From Folioceros fuciformis (Eukaryota; Anthocerotophyta; Anthocerotopsida; Anthocerotales): DNA of 45,170 nucleotides. Below the pieces are notes generated by a model. The model worked only from the letters and a program-made list of their open reading frames with translations, made no database searches and had not been told where the DNA came from. Location: positions 1 to 45,170 of the forward strand of contig JBNGIO010005952.1 of assembly GCA_049999805.1 (NCBI GenBank), given 5' to 3'. The position numbers and the translations under genes are program-made. Shown here piece after piece: positions 21,726-32,547 of this stretch (positions are counted from its first letter, which is position 1; each line of letters opens with the position of its first letter).

Positions 21726-24700
21726 ATGATGACGTCCTTAGAAAACGTCATGTTCAATATCGAGAAGTTAGATGGTACTAACTTCCCGTTCTGGAAAGAA
21801 CAAATGTATAATGTTCTAGTGCAGAAGAAGCAGATCAAGCCCATAAAGTTGCTAGGAGTGAAACCTATTAGCATGACTTAGGATGAGTGGTAGGATCTAG
21901 ATGAGCTTGCTAGATCTACGATCATGCTAACATTGTCGAAGTCGGTCTACTTCAATGTGAAAGACAAGACCACAAGTTTCGAGCTATGCCAGAAGTTGTG
22001 TGACTTGTATGAGAAGCAAAATGCAGCTTCCCAGGTGTACTGGTTGAAACAGCTGGTGGACTTGAAGATGAAGGAAGTGACGAGGATGTCCGATCATCTA
22101 AATGAGTTCAATATCATTTTCAGCCAGCTCTCATCTGAAGGTATCTCGTTCCCAGATTCCGTGAGAGCTATGTTTATGTTGGTCACATTACCAGAGAGTT
22201 GGGACACCTTTCGTACAGCTCTGAGTAATTTCGCTCCTGCCAGTGGTCTCACCATTGTAAATGTAGAAGGTAGCCTGTTAACAGAAGAGGTGAACAGGAA
22301 GAATATGGAACCTTCGAAAGGTTCCAATGCCCTCATGGTGAGAGGAAGGTCCACTTCAAAGGGGAAGTACAAGGAGCGAAGCCATTACCATTGTCACAAA
22401 AAGGGTCACATCAGAAGGGACTGTGAGAAGTTCAAGAAGGACAAAGGAAAGGAGAAGACGTAGAACGACAACAAGGCAAGTTTGAGTATCAAGTCTGACG
22501 AGGTGAATTCTATTGATGATGGAGATGTTCTTACCTCTTCTTCCTTAGATTTTGCACAATTGACAACCGTGGATAGTCACTTATTCTCTAATCGGATAAT
22601 TGACTTTGGAGCATCTTTCCATGTTACTCCGCATAGGAGTGGTTTAGCACCTATGCTGCTACTAGGAAAGGATGTGTTCGGCTTGGAAATAACTACGCAT
22701 GCGAGATTGCAGGCGTTGGTGATGTGTAGCTAAGGTTTGACAACGGATCTTCATTCATACTGAAGGATGTTAGGCATGTTCCGAAGTTGACAAAAAGCAT
22801 GATTAGTGCAGGGCAGTTGGATGATGCTGGCTACCACTGTTGGTTTGGGGATAATTCTTGGAAGATCTCCAAAGGTTCTCTTGTGTTAGCTCGTGGATCG
22901 AAGTGTGGCACTTTGTACTCACTTCAAGTAACCACTGTCAAGGATCATGTGATTTGTGTAACGGAACAGTCTAGTGTTTCCTTGTGGCATAGTCGGTTAG
23001 GACATATGTCTCAAAAAGGAATGAAGATCTTATCTTGTTCTGGTTACGTCCCTGCCTTTGACTTCTCCGTATGTGAGCACTGTTTGTATGGGAAACAGAC
23101 GAAGTCACTGCATGGAGCAAGAGGTAAACACAAAAGTAAACCTCTTGAGTTGGTTCACAATGACGCTTGTGGACCTATGCCCACTATATCATTAGGCGGT
23201 GCATCCCATTTTGTCACTTTCAATGCAAGGTGTGGGTTTATCCTTTGAGGAAAAAGGATGATGTTCTAACAGTGTTTCAGAAATTCATCACCCTTGTGGA
23301 GAATCAGCCTGGCCTTCGACTAAAGTGTCTAAGAATAGACAATGGTGGAGAGTACGTATCGAAGGCTTTCCAGTCATTCTGTGATTCCAAGGGAATTAAG
23401 AGAGAATTGACTCCCCTGTATACTCCTCCCCAGAATGGTGTGGCTGAATGGATGAATAGGACCATCCAGGAGAGGATGCGTAGTTTGTTGTCAAACTTTG
23501 GATTGCCTAACGGATTTTGGGCAGAAGCAGTGGCTACTGCAGTGCATCTTATTAACAAATCTCCTAATAAGGCTGTGGATGAGCAGGTTCCAGAGGAGCT
23601 GTGGTCTGGAAAAAAGCCGTCTTACAAGCATCTACGAGTGTTTGGTTACGAGGCATACTACCATAACCCGAAGGAGTTTCAGGACAAGTTGGCTCCCAAG
23701 TCAAGAAAATGTATTTTTCTTGGCTATGGTGAATCTAGTGAGATGGGATACCGTTTATGGGATCCAGAATCCAAGAAGGTTCTTCGTAGCAATGAAGTGT
23801 TCTTCAATGAGACCAAGATGCACAAGAAGCCTACTCCAACAGTAGAGGTGCGATGGGTGGTCTTCCAAGAAGATGGACTTGACAGTCAGGGGCAGGTTGA
23901 ACATCGTGATATGTAGGAACCCGCTCCTCCACTTGTAGAAGTAGAGAGAGTGCAACCAACTCTGGTCGAGGCGCCTGTGCTTCGTAGGTCAGGAAGGATT
24001 TCACGTCCTCTTGATAAGTATGTTGCATCTCTTGATTATGTCATGCTAACGGATTGTGGGGAGCCCTCTTGTTATCAAGAGGCCATGTTAGTGATTGACA
24101 AGAACAAGTGGGAGAAGGCAATGCAATCGTCGATGGATTTGCTCCATAAGAGCCAAACTTGGGAGTTGGTTCGGTTGCCTAGGGGTAAGAAGGCATTGCC
24201 ATGCAAATGGGTGTATAAGATGAAGGTCATACCCCATTATGGCAAACCCAAGTACAAGGCACGATTGGTTGCTAAGGGTTTTAAGCAACAGCAAGGTATT
24301 GACTTTGATGAGATTTTCTCACCAGTTGTCAAAATGACCACTTTGCGATGTGTTCGTGCTTTGGTTGCGAGGAATGACATGGAACTTATTGAGATGGATG
24401 TGAAGTCGGCACTTCTGCATGGTGATCTCCAGGAAGAGGTATACATGCAGCAACCAGAGGGTTTCATTAAGAAGGGCAGAGAGAATTTGGTGTGCAGGTT
24501 AAAGAAGAGTCTTTATGGTTTGAAACAGCCACCCAGAGAGTGGTATTACAAGTTCCACTCATTTATGCTTTCTCAAGGCTACAAACGTAGTGATGAGGAT
24601 CATTGCCTCTATACGACGCAAGCTAAGGATGGAAGCTTGCTCATTTTGGTCCTCTATGTGGATGATATGCTAATTGTTGGGAATAGCAATGATGAGATTT

Positions 24701-25608
24701 CAGCGTTGGAGTCAAAGTTGAATGCTCGCTTTGACATGATAGACTTGGGAGAGGCCAGCCATATTCTTGGTATGCATATTCGTCGAGACAGACATAAGCA
24801 TTTGCTTTACTTGTCTGAGACTGAATGCATTAACAAGGTGCTTCAACGTTTCAATATGGAGAAGGGGAAGGTATTGAGTACTCCGTTGCCTCCATACGTG
24901 AAACTTTCGAGCAAGGATTGCCCAAGCTCTGTGGATGACAAAGCTGAAATGGAAAAGTTTCCATACTCATCAGCTGTAGGGAGTTTGATGTATGCAATGA
25001 TTGCTACACGTCCTAACAATGCTATTGCAGTGGGAGTGGTTAGCAAGTTTATGTCAAACCCTAGCAAGAAGCATTGGGAGGCAGTGAAAGCAGTTATGAG
25101 GTACTTGAATGGTACAAAAGCTTTGTGCAAATGTTTTGGTAGTGAAGATGCATCTGTCGTGGGATATACGGATGCTGATTATGCAGGGGATATGGACAAA
25201 AGGAGGTCCATATGAGGTTATGTCTTCATGTGCACTGGAGAGGCAGTCTCATGGCGATCTCGTTTGCAATCGTGCATAACGCTATCTACAACAAAGGCCG
25301 AGTATGTTGTAACGACTACAGCTTGCAAGGAAGTCATGTGGCTTGCTCGTTTAGTGGGAGAATTGGGAATCAACATTGAGCTGCCAGTGTTGGATTGTGA
25401 TAGCCAGATTGCTATCCAATTGGCGAAGAATCTAGTGTTTCATGCAAAGACCAAACATGTGGAAGTGAAGTATCACTTCATTCGAGAGGTGTTGGAAGAC
25501 AAGAGGGTGCAGCTTGTCAAAGTTTACACCAGTCAGAACCCTGCAAATATTCTTATCAAGGGCTCTCTACAGACCAATTCGCACAAGCTCGGACACTCAT
25601 GGGCATGA
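21726..25608 (+). pseudogene. Ty1/copia gag-pol, decayed
   Basis: Domains in order: gag from about 21726 (NIEKLDGTNFPFWKEQM) with two in-frame stops near 21880-21895; a zinc knuckle near 22380 whose first Cys is lost; protease near 22590, where the catalytic triad reads DFG in place of DSG/DTG, followed by a frameshift; GAG-pre-integrase with the LWHSRLGHMS motif near 22980; integrase with D (HNDACGPM), D (DNGGEY) and E (PPQNGVAEW), with a frameshift between the first two near 23225; a stop near 23916; reverse transcriptase from about 23980 with YVDDM near 24660; and RNase H (TDADYAGD) with a TGA at 25213-25215 and a one-base deletion near 25560. The gene order integrase before RT is diagnostic for copia. 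It cannot encode a working polyprotein. Confidence 0.95.
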
Positions 25609-25639
25609 GGTAGACCACTCTTCTATGAAGGTAAATTGG

Positions 25640-25655
25640 TCTTTAAGTGCGAGGT
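25640..25655 (+). other. Copia polypurine tract
   Basis: The sequence just before the 3' LTR, ending aagtgcgaggt, is a slightly damaged copia polypurine tract. The related copy at 44896-44910 (minus strand) reads aagtgggaggt. It primes plus-strand DNA synthesis in an active element. Confidence 0.7.
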
Positions 25656-25944
25656 TGTAGGGTTATTAAAGCCCAATGTGCTTAAACTAATGTGTTTAGT
25701 CCAAGATTAGTGTCTAGTTAAGTATCATTTGTTCAGATTAACTTAAGCTAATTTGTAGGAAGCTTCTTGCATAGCTTCCTATGCACTTCTTCTGAAGCTT
25801 CCTTGGGAGCTCTTCTAGAAGGTATAAATACCCCCTTAAGCTCCCTTACAATAGGGACACTGAGAGTGTGAGACCTCTCTTTCTCCGCTCCTCCTTGCTT
25901 CCTCCTCTCCTCCTTTACCATGTGGCTCCTCTACCGATCCTTCA
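25656..25944 (+). mobile_element. Copia 3' LTR (copy 1), 289 bp
   Basis: It begins TGTAGGGTTATTAAAG and ends ACCGATCCTTCA, with TG...CA borders. It contains a TATA box (TATAAATA, 25823-25830) and a cluster of GAAGCTTC palindromes upstream of it. Compared with the LTR at 30868-31137 it has about 20 substitutions and one insertion of about 19 bases in the 3' third. It is followed by CCTAC. Confidence 0.93.
25823..25830 (+). promoter_or_regulatory. TATA box of the copia LTR
   Basis: TATAAATA inside GGTATAAATACCCCC, conserved in all three LTR copies in the window (30963-30970 and 44721-44728 on the minus strand). It marks the U3 promoter of the element. Confidence 0.75.
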
Positions 25945-26790
25945 CCTACTGGTTCTTCATGGCATGCACTTCCTCCCGTGCCCTATGTGATTCTTCCTGT
26001 ACTTGAGCTCTTACTTCATCCAGGGCCTGTTGGGCTTCCTCCAGCTGTTTTCGCCTTGCCTCTGCTTTAGCCAACTTGGCCTGCGCCTCCTCATCTCACT
26101 GTCCCTGCATGCTCAGCCAAGTGAGTGCCAGTGCGGCCTAATCCAGCATGTCCGCCTGTGCTCGGACCATGGCGACTGTCAAGCCCGTTAAATCCACCTG
26201 CTGAGGGGTTCTACCGGTAACCACCCCCCTGTCCAATATCTCCTTCCCCAGCAAAGTGCACACTCTAGCTAGCTCTTCCGTTTGTAGATTTGCCGCTAGA
26301 GGGGTGCCCTTAAAGACTTCTTTGCATCCAGGGAAGAGTTCCACTGCCGGGTTTCAGCCCTAATTTCTCCAAAACACCTACAGCCACATCAGCGGGCCTT
26401 TCCTCCGCCGTCAGTGCCTCTTCATTGGGTTCCGCGGATGGGGTGGCTGGTTGCTTGGTCTCCGTTTTCCTGGCCGTCTCTTGTAGCGCCAGGTTTGCTT
26501 TAGACCTGGTGACGTGCGCACCTGCCTTCTTCCTCTTCGCAGGAGTTTTCTTGCTTCCTCTCGCCTTCTGTTTCCTGCTAATGGGGACCTCCTCTTCAGA
26601 GCTACTTGTCGCTCCAGATTCCCAGCTGCCGGACTCTGCCTCTTCCTTGGGCTCATCTGGCTTCCACTTGATCTCCCTAACAGGCTTCCACATATGCAAG
26701 GAAGCCACAATGTCCAACTATGGCAAATAGTTAACATGTGAATACAAATGAATAAGCAAAGGAGAAATTAAGGATCAGAATACGGCGAGA
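25945..26790 (-). repeat. Older repeat, copy A: decayed ORF with acidic and coiled-coil regions
   Basis: Read on the minus strand, it starts near 26740 with an ORF (DIVASLHMWKPVREIKWKPDE) that continues through an acidic and Lys-rich segment (26717-26310), then a frame with TPQQVDLTGLTVAMVRAQADMLD, then a Glu/Ala/Gln-rich coiled-coil segment broken by stops, to 25945. I do not recognise a domain; a retroelement gag-like ORF is possible. It stops exactly at the copia LTR. Its missing continuation is the sequence starting at 31138. Confidence 0.7.
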
Positions 26791-27916
26791 ATACGCACCT
26801 TGTTGAGGAAGAGGATATTGGATAGAGGGATGGCTACTGGTGGGACTCCTCGACAAGTGGATTTAACGGAGCTTGACAATGGCCATGGTCTGAGCACAGG
26901 CGAACATGCTGGATCAGGCCGCATTGGCGCTCACTTGGTTGAGTATGCAAGGACAACGAGATGAGGAGGCGTAGGCCAAGCTGGCTGAAGCGGAGGCAAG
27001 GCAGGAATAGCTAGAGGAAGCCCAACAGGCCCTGGACGCAGTGAAAGCTTAGGTACAGGAAGAATTACGCAGGGCCCGGGAAGAAGTGCAGGACATGAAG
27101 AATCAGTAGGAACTGAAGAATCAGTAGGAACTGCTCCTGACCCAAGTCAAGGAAGTACATGAAGCAAATCAGGAAATGCAGCAGGAGTTGCTGTGGGCAT
27201 AGGAGCAAGAGGCAATTGCTGTGGAGAAGGTCCAGAAGCTCGCGGACCGTTACAAACGGGAATGGGATGAGCCCCGAAGCCGGGTCAAGGGGAAAGGGAA
27301 AGTCAAACGCAGCAACAGGTCCACGACCGAGGTAGCGGAAGGCGCTACCGGTAGGGGAGAAACGACGCCAGTAGAGGGAAGCCCTACCATAGTCGAGGAA
27401 GCAGTGACAGTCGTGGACCCAGCAACCAGGGTTGTTGGGACTCCTACCCGCGCCAAGAGGACTGGACTGGAGAAGGGTGCAGGTAGGACGACATGAGGCA
27501 CTCTTGCACCTTTGGGGGACAGGGAGCAGACAACCAAGGGTAGCCCACGGGAGGAGGGGGTAAGCACCTCATTTGCAGTAGGAGAAAAAATTGTATTAAA
27601 GCACATGGATGAGGAGTCTTATATTCCTGGCCTCTATGTAAATGGAGATCATGTACTTGATCTTATTATCCATGTGCGTGTGGGAATAGGAGGGACCAAG
27701 GCCTACCGTCTGCAAGTGAGGACCCGCAATGGGTGCTTCTCCTATTGTTTCCGGGTGTGGGGGTTAACCCCCTGTTATTTGGAGGCAGTCTTGGAGGAGC
27801 TCACAAAGGAAGAGGCACAGGCCTGGGTGGAGCAAAAACCAGTGATGGTCCTTAGTAACAGGCGATCAGTGGGGAGAGAAAGGACTCCCAGGCAGACCCC
27901 ACCCATGCCTAGCTAG
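26785..27916 (+). repeat. Older repeat, copy B, with the uninterrupted copia target site
   Basis: From about 26785 to 27110 it is an inverted copy of 26270-25945, about 85-90% alike by eye. It continues without interruption through cagtaggaactgctcctgac, the site at which copy A is cut by copia. An 18-base unit is duplicated there (GTAGG at 27106 and 27124). Beyond it lies an open frame (27221-27496) and a second one (27512-27916, with ESYIPGLYVNGDHVLDLII and YCFRVWGLTPCYLEAVLEEL) that looks protein-like but matches no family I know. Several in-frame stops show it is dead. Confidence 0.65.
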
Positions 27917-28009
27917 GAGAGGTCAGACAGTGGTGGAAGTGAAGTGGAGGTCTTATGGGAGGACTTTCCTGACCAGTAGAGAGGGAGGAGAGCTTGGGGG
28001 TTTGGCGGC

Positions 28010-28670
28010 CGAGGAAGGAGGACCCTAAGGATGGATAGGAGGAGAGCGCGGCGCTGAAATAGGTCATAAGTTATTGCATCTTAAAATAGAACTTAGATAA
28101 GATTTCATGAAGATGCTATCTTGGACCTGATGCCGCCCGCAATTAAGGGCACTTTGCAATTGACCATTTTTAACTTTTAGACCCGACTTTATGGTAGGCT
28201 GTGGCTCCCGCTCTAAAAAAATTTGTATAGAGAAACCTGTTAGTGCCTCTCTAAGCAGCCAATGTTGAGGACACTTCCCGGTTGAGATCCCCAGGGGCCA
28301 GGGTGGGTAGCGTGTGCGAGAAGCTCCTAGGACGAGTTGCAAGCATTGCTCCATGGCTGGTGATGAGGGGGACGAATCCGCAGAACCTACTCGTACAGGA
28401 TGTTTCTCCTCCCTAATTTCCCGAGTTACCTATCGTGTGCGAAATTCGTGTGAGTGTGCATGTAAGACCACTTCCCGGTTGAGATCTCCGTTTGCCAAGG
28501 TGGGTAGCGTGAGCAAGAAGCTTCTAGGGGTGGGTGAGAGCGTTGCTTCGCGGCTGGTGGTGAGGAGGACGAATCTGCAGAACTTGCGGGCATGGGAGGT
28601 TTCTCCTCCCTTATTCCCAGAACTAACTGCCGTGTTCCAACTTTTGATTGTGAAAGCGTGTGTGCGAAGA
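28010..28670 (+). repeat. Repeat with a ~200-bp internal tandem duplication
   Basis: The segment beginning near 28270 (cacttcccggttgagatc) is repeated from about 28470 with the same start and the same order of blocks (gggtgggtagcgtg, gaagct, gacgaatc, tttctcctccc). A divergent single copy with the same upstream 250 bases (ttattgcatcttaaaatagaa) is at about 31460-31800. The paired copies suggest the terminal regions of an old element. Confidence 0.65.
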
Positions 28671-29535
28671 CGAAGGGTGAAGGAGAGAGTGAAGAAGGTG
28701 TGTATGGTCAAGTGAGTTGAGAAGAGAAGATGAGACAAAGAGGAGGAGGGAAGTGAGGCCAATCACTAAACAAAACGCGAGGTGTGAGGCTGGAGACTGA
28801 AATGGAAACGATGAACTAACTGAACTTATTGGAAGTTGAACGAGATTGCTGCAAGATCGGGGATGTTACTGGAGAGTGGAGAGGATTTCTGGGAAATTTT
28901 TGGAGAAGGTTTCTAAGCGTTTGTGTGAGGTTACTGGAGATTGTTGGAGATCGAAGGAGGTAGGGGTGGATTACTAAGAGATTGTTGGGGATTTGTGGAC
29001 AGTATTAGAGGACTGGAGGCCTCGAGAGCCGGCTTGTGGGGGCGAGAGTGCATCGGAGTTTTGCATGTGGGGAGAAACTTGTGTGTGTGTGAGGGAGTGT
29101 GGCTGATCCGCGGGGTCCTATCCTCCGAGGATCGGCGTTTGCATGTGTTGGAAGCATCTAATAAGGCCAGATCGGCGAGTCTGGATGCTCCGAGGTAGGA
29201 GCCCACGGCGGAACTCTGCGGCGATGTATGCGCCAGGAAAGTATTAGTTAGGGTTCATGGTGGTTCCCACCACGATCGTGGGAACCACTACCGTGCGCGG
29301 AAACAGCGATCGCGGTCGTAGAGTAGGGATTGCGATAGCTGGGCTAACAAGGAATAGTAGTAGTTGAGTTGGTAAGTAGTAGGAGTGGTAGTGGATGAGT
29401 CTTGACTTAAGTAAGATTCAGTAATAGCGTTAGCCCATGTTACTTAACACAAATCATTCCCTTGGCAACAAATCATATGACTACAACGACATAGAGGGTG
29501 AATATGGACCTCACGATGTCCCCGGACACAACATT
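28671..29535. other. Repeat-derived DNA without a gene
   Basis: Contains degenerate motifs such as ggagattgttggagat that recur near 31340-31450. Short open frames on both strands near 28940-29200 overlap each other and show no domain. Confidence 0.45.
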
Positions 29536-29750
29536 TCACTCCACAGCTACCGGTCGCTCCAGATTCCTAGCTGCTGGACTCCGGCTCTACCTCTCCCTTG
29601 GGCTCATCTGGCTTCCATTTAATCTCCCTAATTGGCCACCACATGCGCAAGGAAGCTACAATGTCCAGCTCAGGCAAACAATTAACATGTGAGTAAAGAT
29701 GGACAAGGAAGGGAGAAATTAAAGATGGTCAAGGGTTGGGGAGGTCAAAT
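29536..29750 (-). repeat. Fragment of the older repeat (third copy of its ORF start)
   Basis: Reads on the minus strand as LDIVASLRMWWPIREIKWKP and is clearly related to 26790-26600, in the same orientation, with the same flanking bases (aattaacatgtga). It contains stops. Confidence 0.7.
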
Positions 29751-30295
29751 TCTGCCTCTCCTCACTCAGTGTGTCGGAGATAATTTTTCCCCAATTGATC
29801 ATGCTCCCTTGATCACCTCATACAAAAACATCAATATGGTTAGATTGATAATCCTGCTTCTTGTGCTGTAGGAAGCAGAGGAGCCATTTGGCTAGGCCCA
29901 TGAATTGAGTAGACGCCATCTCGCGCGTTAGCCAGGCGTTGGGCAACCGTCTTATGCCCATCTTAAACAACACTATTGCTGCTGCCACCGTTCTCTGCTT
30001 TGGAAGGGATTCGATTACGATCCCTCCAGCTTTCTCCTCGCTACACCCATACACCACCTTCACCAAGTTAAGGTTCCAATCCTACAGCCTGTCCCTAATT
30101 CCTCCTATCGGTGCCTTGGCCCGTAGTTGCTGCACACACTCTTGTACCAGGCCTAGGTTCGCGTAGTTCCAGCGTTTTGCCATGAACTTGAGGCCCAACT
30201 TCTCTACCAAATCTCTTGTCCGGACCCTCTAGTGGTCCATGTTGGGCTAGAGAGCAATCTCGACCTGCACCATTGGTCGGGATTCCTGCAAGAAT
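29751..30295. other. Unassigned repeat-like DNA
   Basis: About 550 bases. Short frames on both strands have no recognisable domain. It lies between the ORF-start fragment of the older repeat and the GC-rich copia leader. Confidence 0.4.
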
Positions 30296-30853
30296 CAATC
30301 ACCGTTAGCCCAACCGTCGCTTCCGCCAGCCGTCGCCGCTCCAGGGTTTGCTTGCGCACCGCTACCACCGCCTAACCTAATCCTCATAGCCTCGCATTTC
30401 CTCAAGCCTATCAGGAGATGGCCGCTGTCGCCACGCCTGCTACCTCCTCTCTGGTCACCACGCTCACCCCATGGGTTGGCGCCCGCGCCTACGCTTGGCG
30501 CGACTAGATGGGGCAACCGAGGCCTGGTGCGCCGCGCCTGGCGCCCCCGCGGGCTTGGACGCCCCAAGGCTTGGTGGCGCTAGCCTACGCCCCCCTGGCG
30601 CCCCCGGCGCCTCGCAGGCTGAAGGCACCCTGCGGCTAGGGCACCCGCCTGGCTTCTGCAGCCCCCTGAGGGCGTCTAGCTCCCGGCGCTCCGCGGCTTG
30701 CGATGTCCTAGGCACCCGCGCTTCGCACTCCCGGTGCCCCATGCTCCCGGAGATGCCGCATATGGCCGTAGTTCACTGTGATGCCTCCCTCACAGCCACC
30801 TTGCGCACCTTGTCCACAACACCCAGGGACATCACCATCTTGCTCCACACCTA
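30296..30853 (-). repeat. GC-rich copia leader downstream of the PBS (minus strand)
   Basis: Directly inside the PBS of the minus-strand 5' LTR. The part at about 30460-30720 is very GC-rich, with many overlapping GGCGCC/GCGCC runs that give open frames on both strands. No gag ORF follows; the sequence changes character at about 30.3 kb. Confidence 0.55.
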
Positions 30854-30865
30854 GCTCTGATACCA
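30854..30865 (-). other. Copia primer-binding site (initiator tRNA-Met type)
   Basis: On the minus strand the sequence reads TGGTATCAGAGC, the classical copia PBS complementary to the 3' end of initiator tRNA-Met. It lies two bases inside the LTR edge at 30868. This shows that the adjacent LTR is a 5' LTR. Confidence 0.92.
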
Positions 30866-30867
30866 GT

Positions 30868-31137
30868 TGAAGGGTCGGTAGAGAAGCCACATGGTACAGG
30901 AGGAGAGGAGAAAGAGAGGTCTCACACTCTCAGTGTCCTTATTGCAAGGGAGCTCAAGGGGGTATTTATACCCTCTAGAAGAACTCCTAAGGAAGCTTCA
31001 GAAGAAGTGCATAGGAAGCTGCGCAAGAAGCTTCCTACAGATTAGCTTAAGCTAATCTAAACAAATGATACTTAACTAGACACTAATCTTGGACTAAATA
31101 CATTAGTCTAAGCACATTGGGCTTTAATAACCCTACA
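30868..31137 (-). mobile_element. Copia 5' LTR (copy 2), 270 bp
   Basis: Same family as 25656-25944, in the opposite orientation, TG...CA borders on the minus strand. It is followed on the right by GTAGG, the reverse complement of the CCTAC that follows copy 1. The internal region on its left is a leader without gag or pol. Confidence 0.93.
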
Positions 31138-31238
31138 GTAGGAACTGCTCCTAACCCAAGTCAAGGAAGTACATGAAGTAAATCAGGAAATGCAGCAGGA
31201 ATTGTTATGGACACAGGAGTAGGAGGTAGCTGCTGTAG
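31138..31238 (+). repeat. Continuation of older repeat copy A
   Basis: The sequence gtaggaactgctcctaaccc through ggaggtagctgctgtag matches 27124-27225 of copy B. It supplies the half of the repeat missing from copy A at 25945. It is cut off by the assembly gap. Confidence 0.85.
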
Positions 31239-31338
31239 NNNNNNNNNNNNNNNNNNNNNNNNNNNNNNNNNNNNNNNNNNNNNNNNNNNNNNNNNNNNNN
31301 NNNNNNNNNNNNNNNNNNNNNNNNNNNNNNNNNNNNNN
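31239..31338. other. Assembly gap (100 N)
   Basis: Exactly 100 N inside the repeat block. Unlike the first gap, the flanks do not obviously overlap. Confidence 0.99.
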
Positions 31339-32547
31339 ACTAGATTGCTGAAAGACCGGAGACGTTTGCTAAAAGATTGCTCAAGATTGCTCAAGATTGG
31401 GAAGGATTTTTCGGAGATTTCTAGACATTTGTGGGAGGATGCTGAAGATTGTTCGTGAGCCAAAAGAATGGATAGGAGGAGGGCACGGTGCTAAGGTAGG
31501 CCAGGAGTTATTGCATCTTAAAAATAGAATTTAGATACCATTTGACTAGATGCTATCTTGGACATGATGCCACAAGTAATTAAGAGCACCTTTCAAGTTG
31601 ACTGTTTTTAGACAGACACTTTATGGCGGGGTGTGGGTGTGACACACACTCTACAAACTTTTGTATTAAGAGGCCTATTGGTGCCTCTTTAATTAGACAA
31701 CTTCCTGGTTGAGATCCCCACGGTGCCTAAGTGGGTAGTGTATGGGAGAAGCTCTTAAAGGTGGTCGAGAGCGTTGGTGGTCAAGAGCGTTGCTCTACGG
31801 TGGAATGTTAGTTGATGTGGTGGCAACACATATGAATAGCTTTGCAAAGGGTTTTAACTGATATTATCTTTAAAACACAAGGTTAGTCTCTAGTGTCCCT
31901 ATCATGGTCTATCTCCCTCTTTAGGGGTACATAGATTTTTCATCATATTTTTAAAAATATATATGAAACTTCTTTAGTACAACGACAAATAAAGGGGGGA
32001 AGAAGACCAATTGCAGCTAGCCTTTTTATTATTTCATCTCGACATTATGGGAGCACTAACTAGTTTTTAAGTTCGACAAATGATATTCGAGGGTAGTCCC
32101 TATGGCCTTCGGCCCTCAGCGGTTGTTCCTCGGATTTTCTACAAGTTTTTTTAATAATATAGATCAACCCTTATGCTTCGTAGTTTGTTGTTCGCATTTA
32201 CGTCGTAGGTCACAACCACGAAGACACGGAGGAGTACGACAGCTGCGAAGATGAGCTGTGGAACAAGCTCTTCACCACAGAAGACAGCAACGCCAGCAGC
32301 AGCTTCGTGTATGCTCAGGCATGGGGCCATCTCGCCGGCTTGGAAGCTCCTCGCTCCTACGGTTTTTGGTTAGGGCAGATCGTGAATTCACTTTGAGACT
32401 GGTCAAGGCGGCAAGTCTGTCTGTCCGTAGCACTGTGTTTGTGCCCCGTTTTTTGGCCCCGTTTTCGATGAGACTGTGCTCATCAGCCGGGTGCTTGGAC
32501 TGGATTGAGTTTGTCTGGAGGAGCTGAGAAGAACTCTGATTCCTTAG
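31339..32547. repeat. Repeat remnant, then the upstream region of the NB-ARC gene
   Basis: From about 31460 to 31800 it is a divergent copy of 28010-28350. From about 31850 it is AT-rich single-copy-looking DNA that leads into the NB-ARC gene. The frame at 32258-32527 has no domain and may be 5' UTR. Confidence 0.5.
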
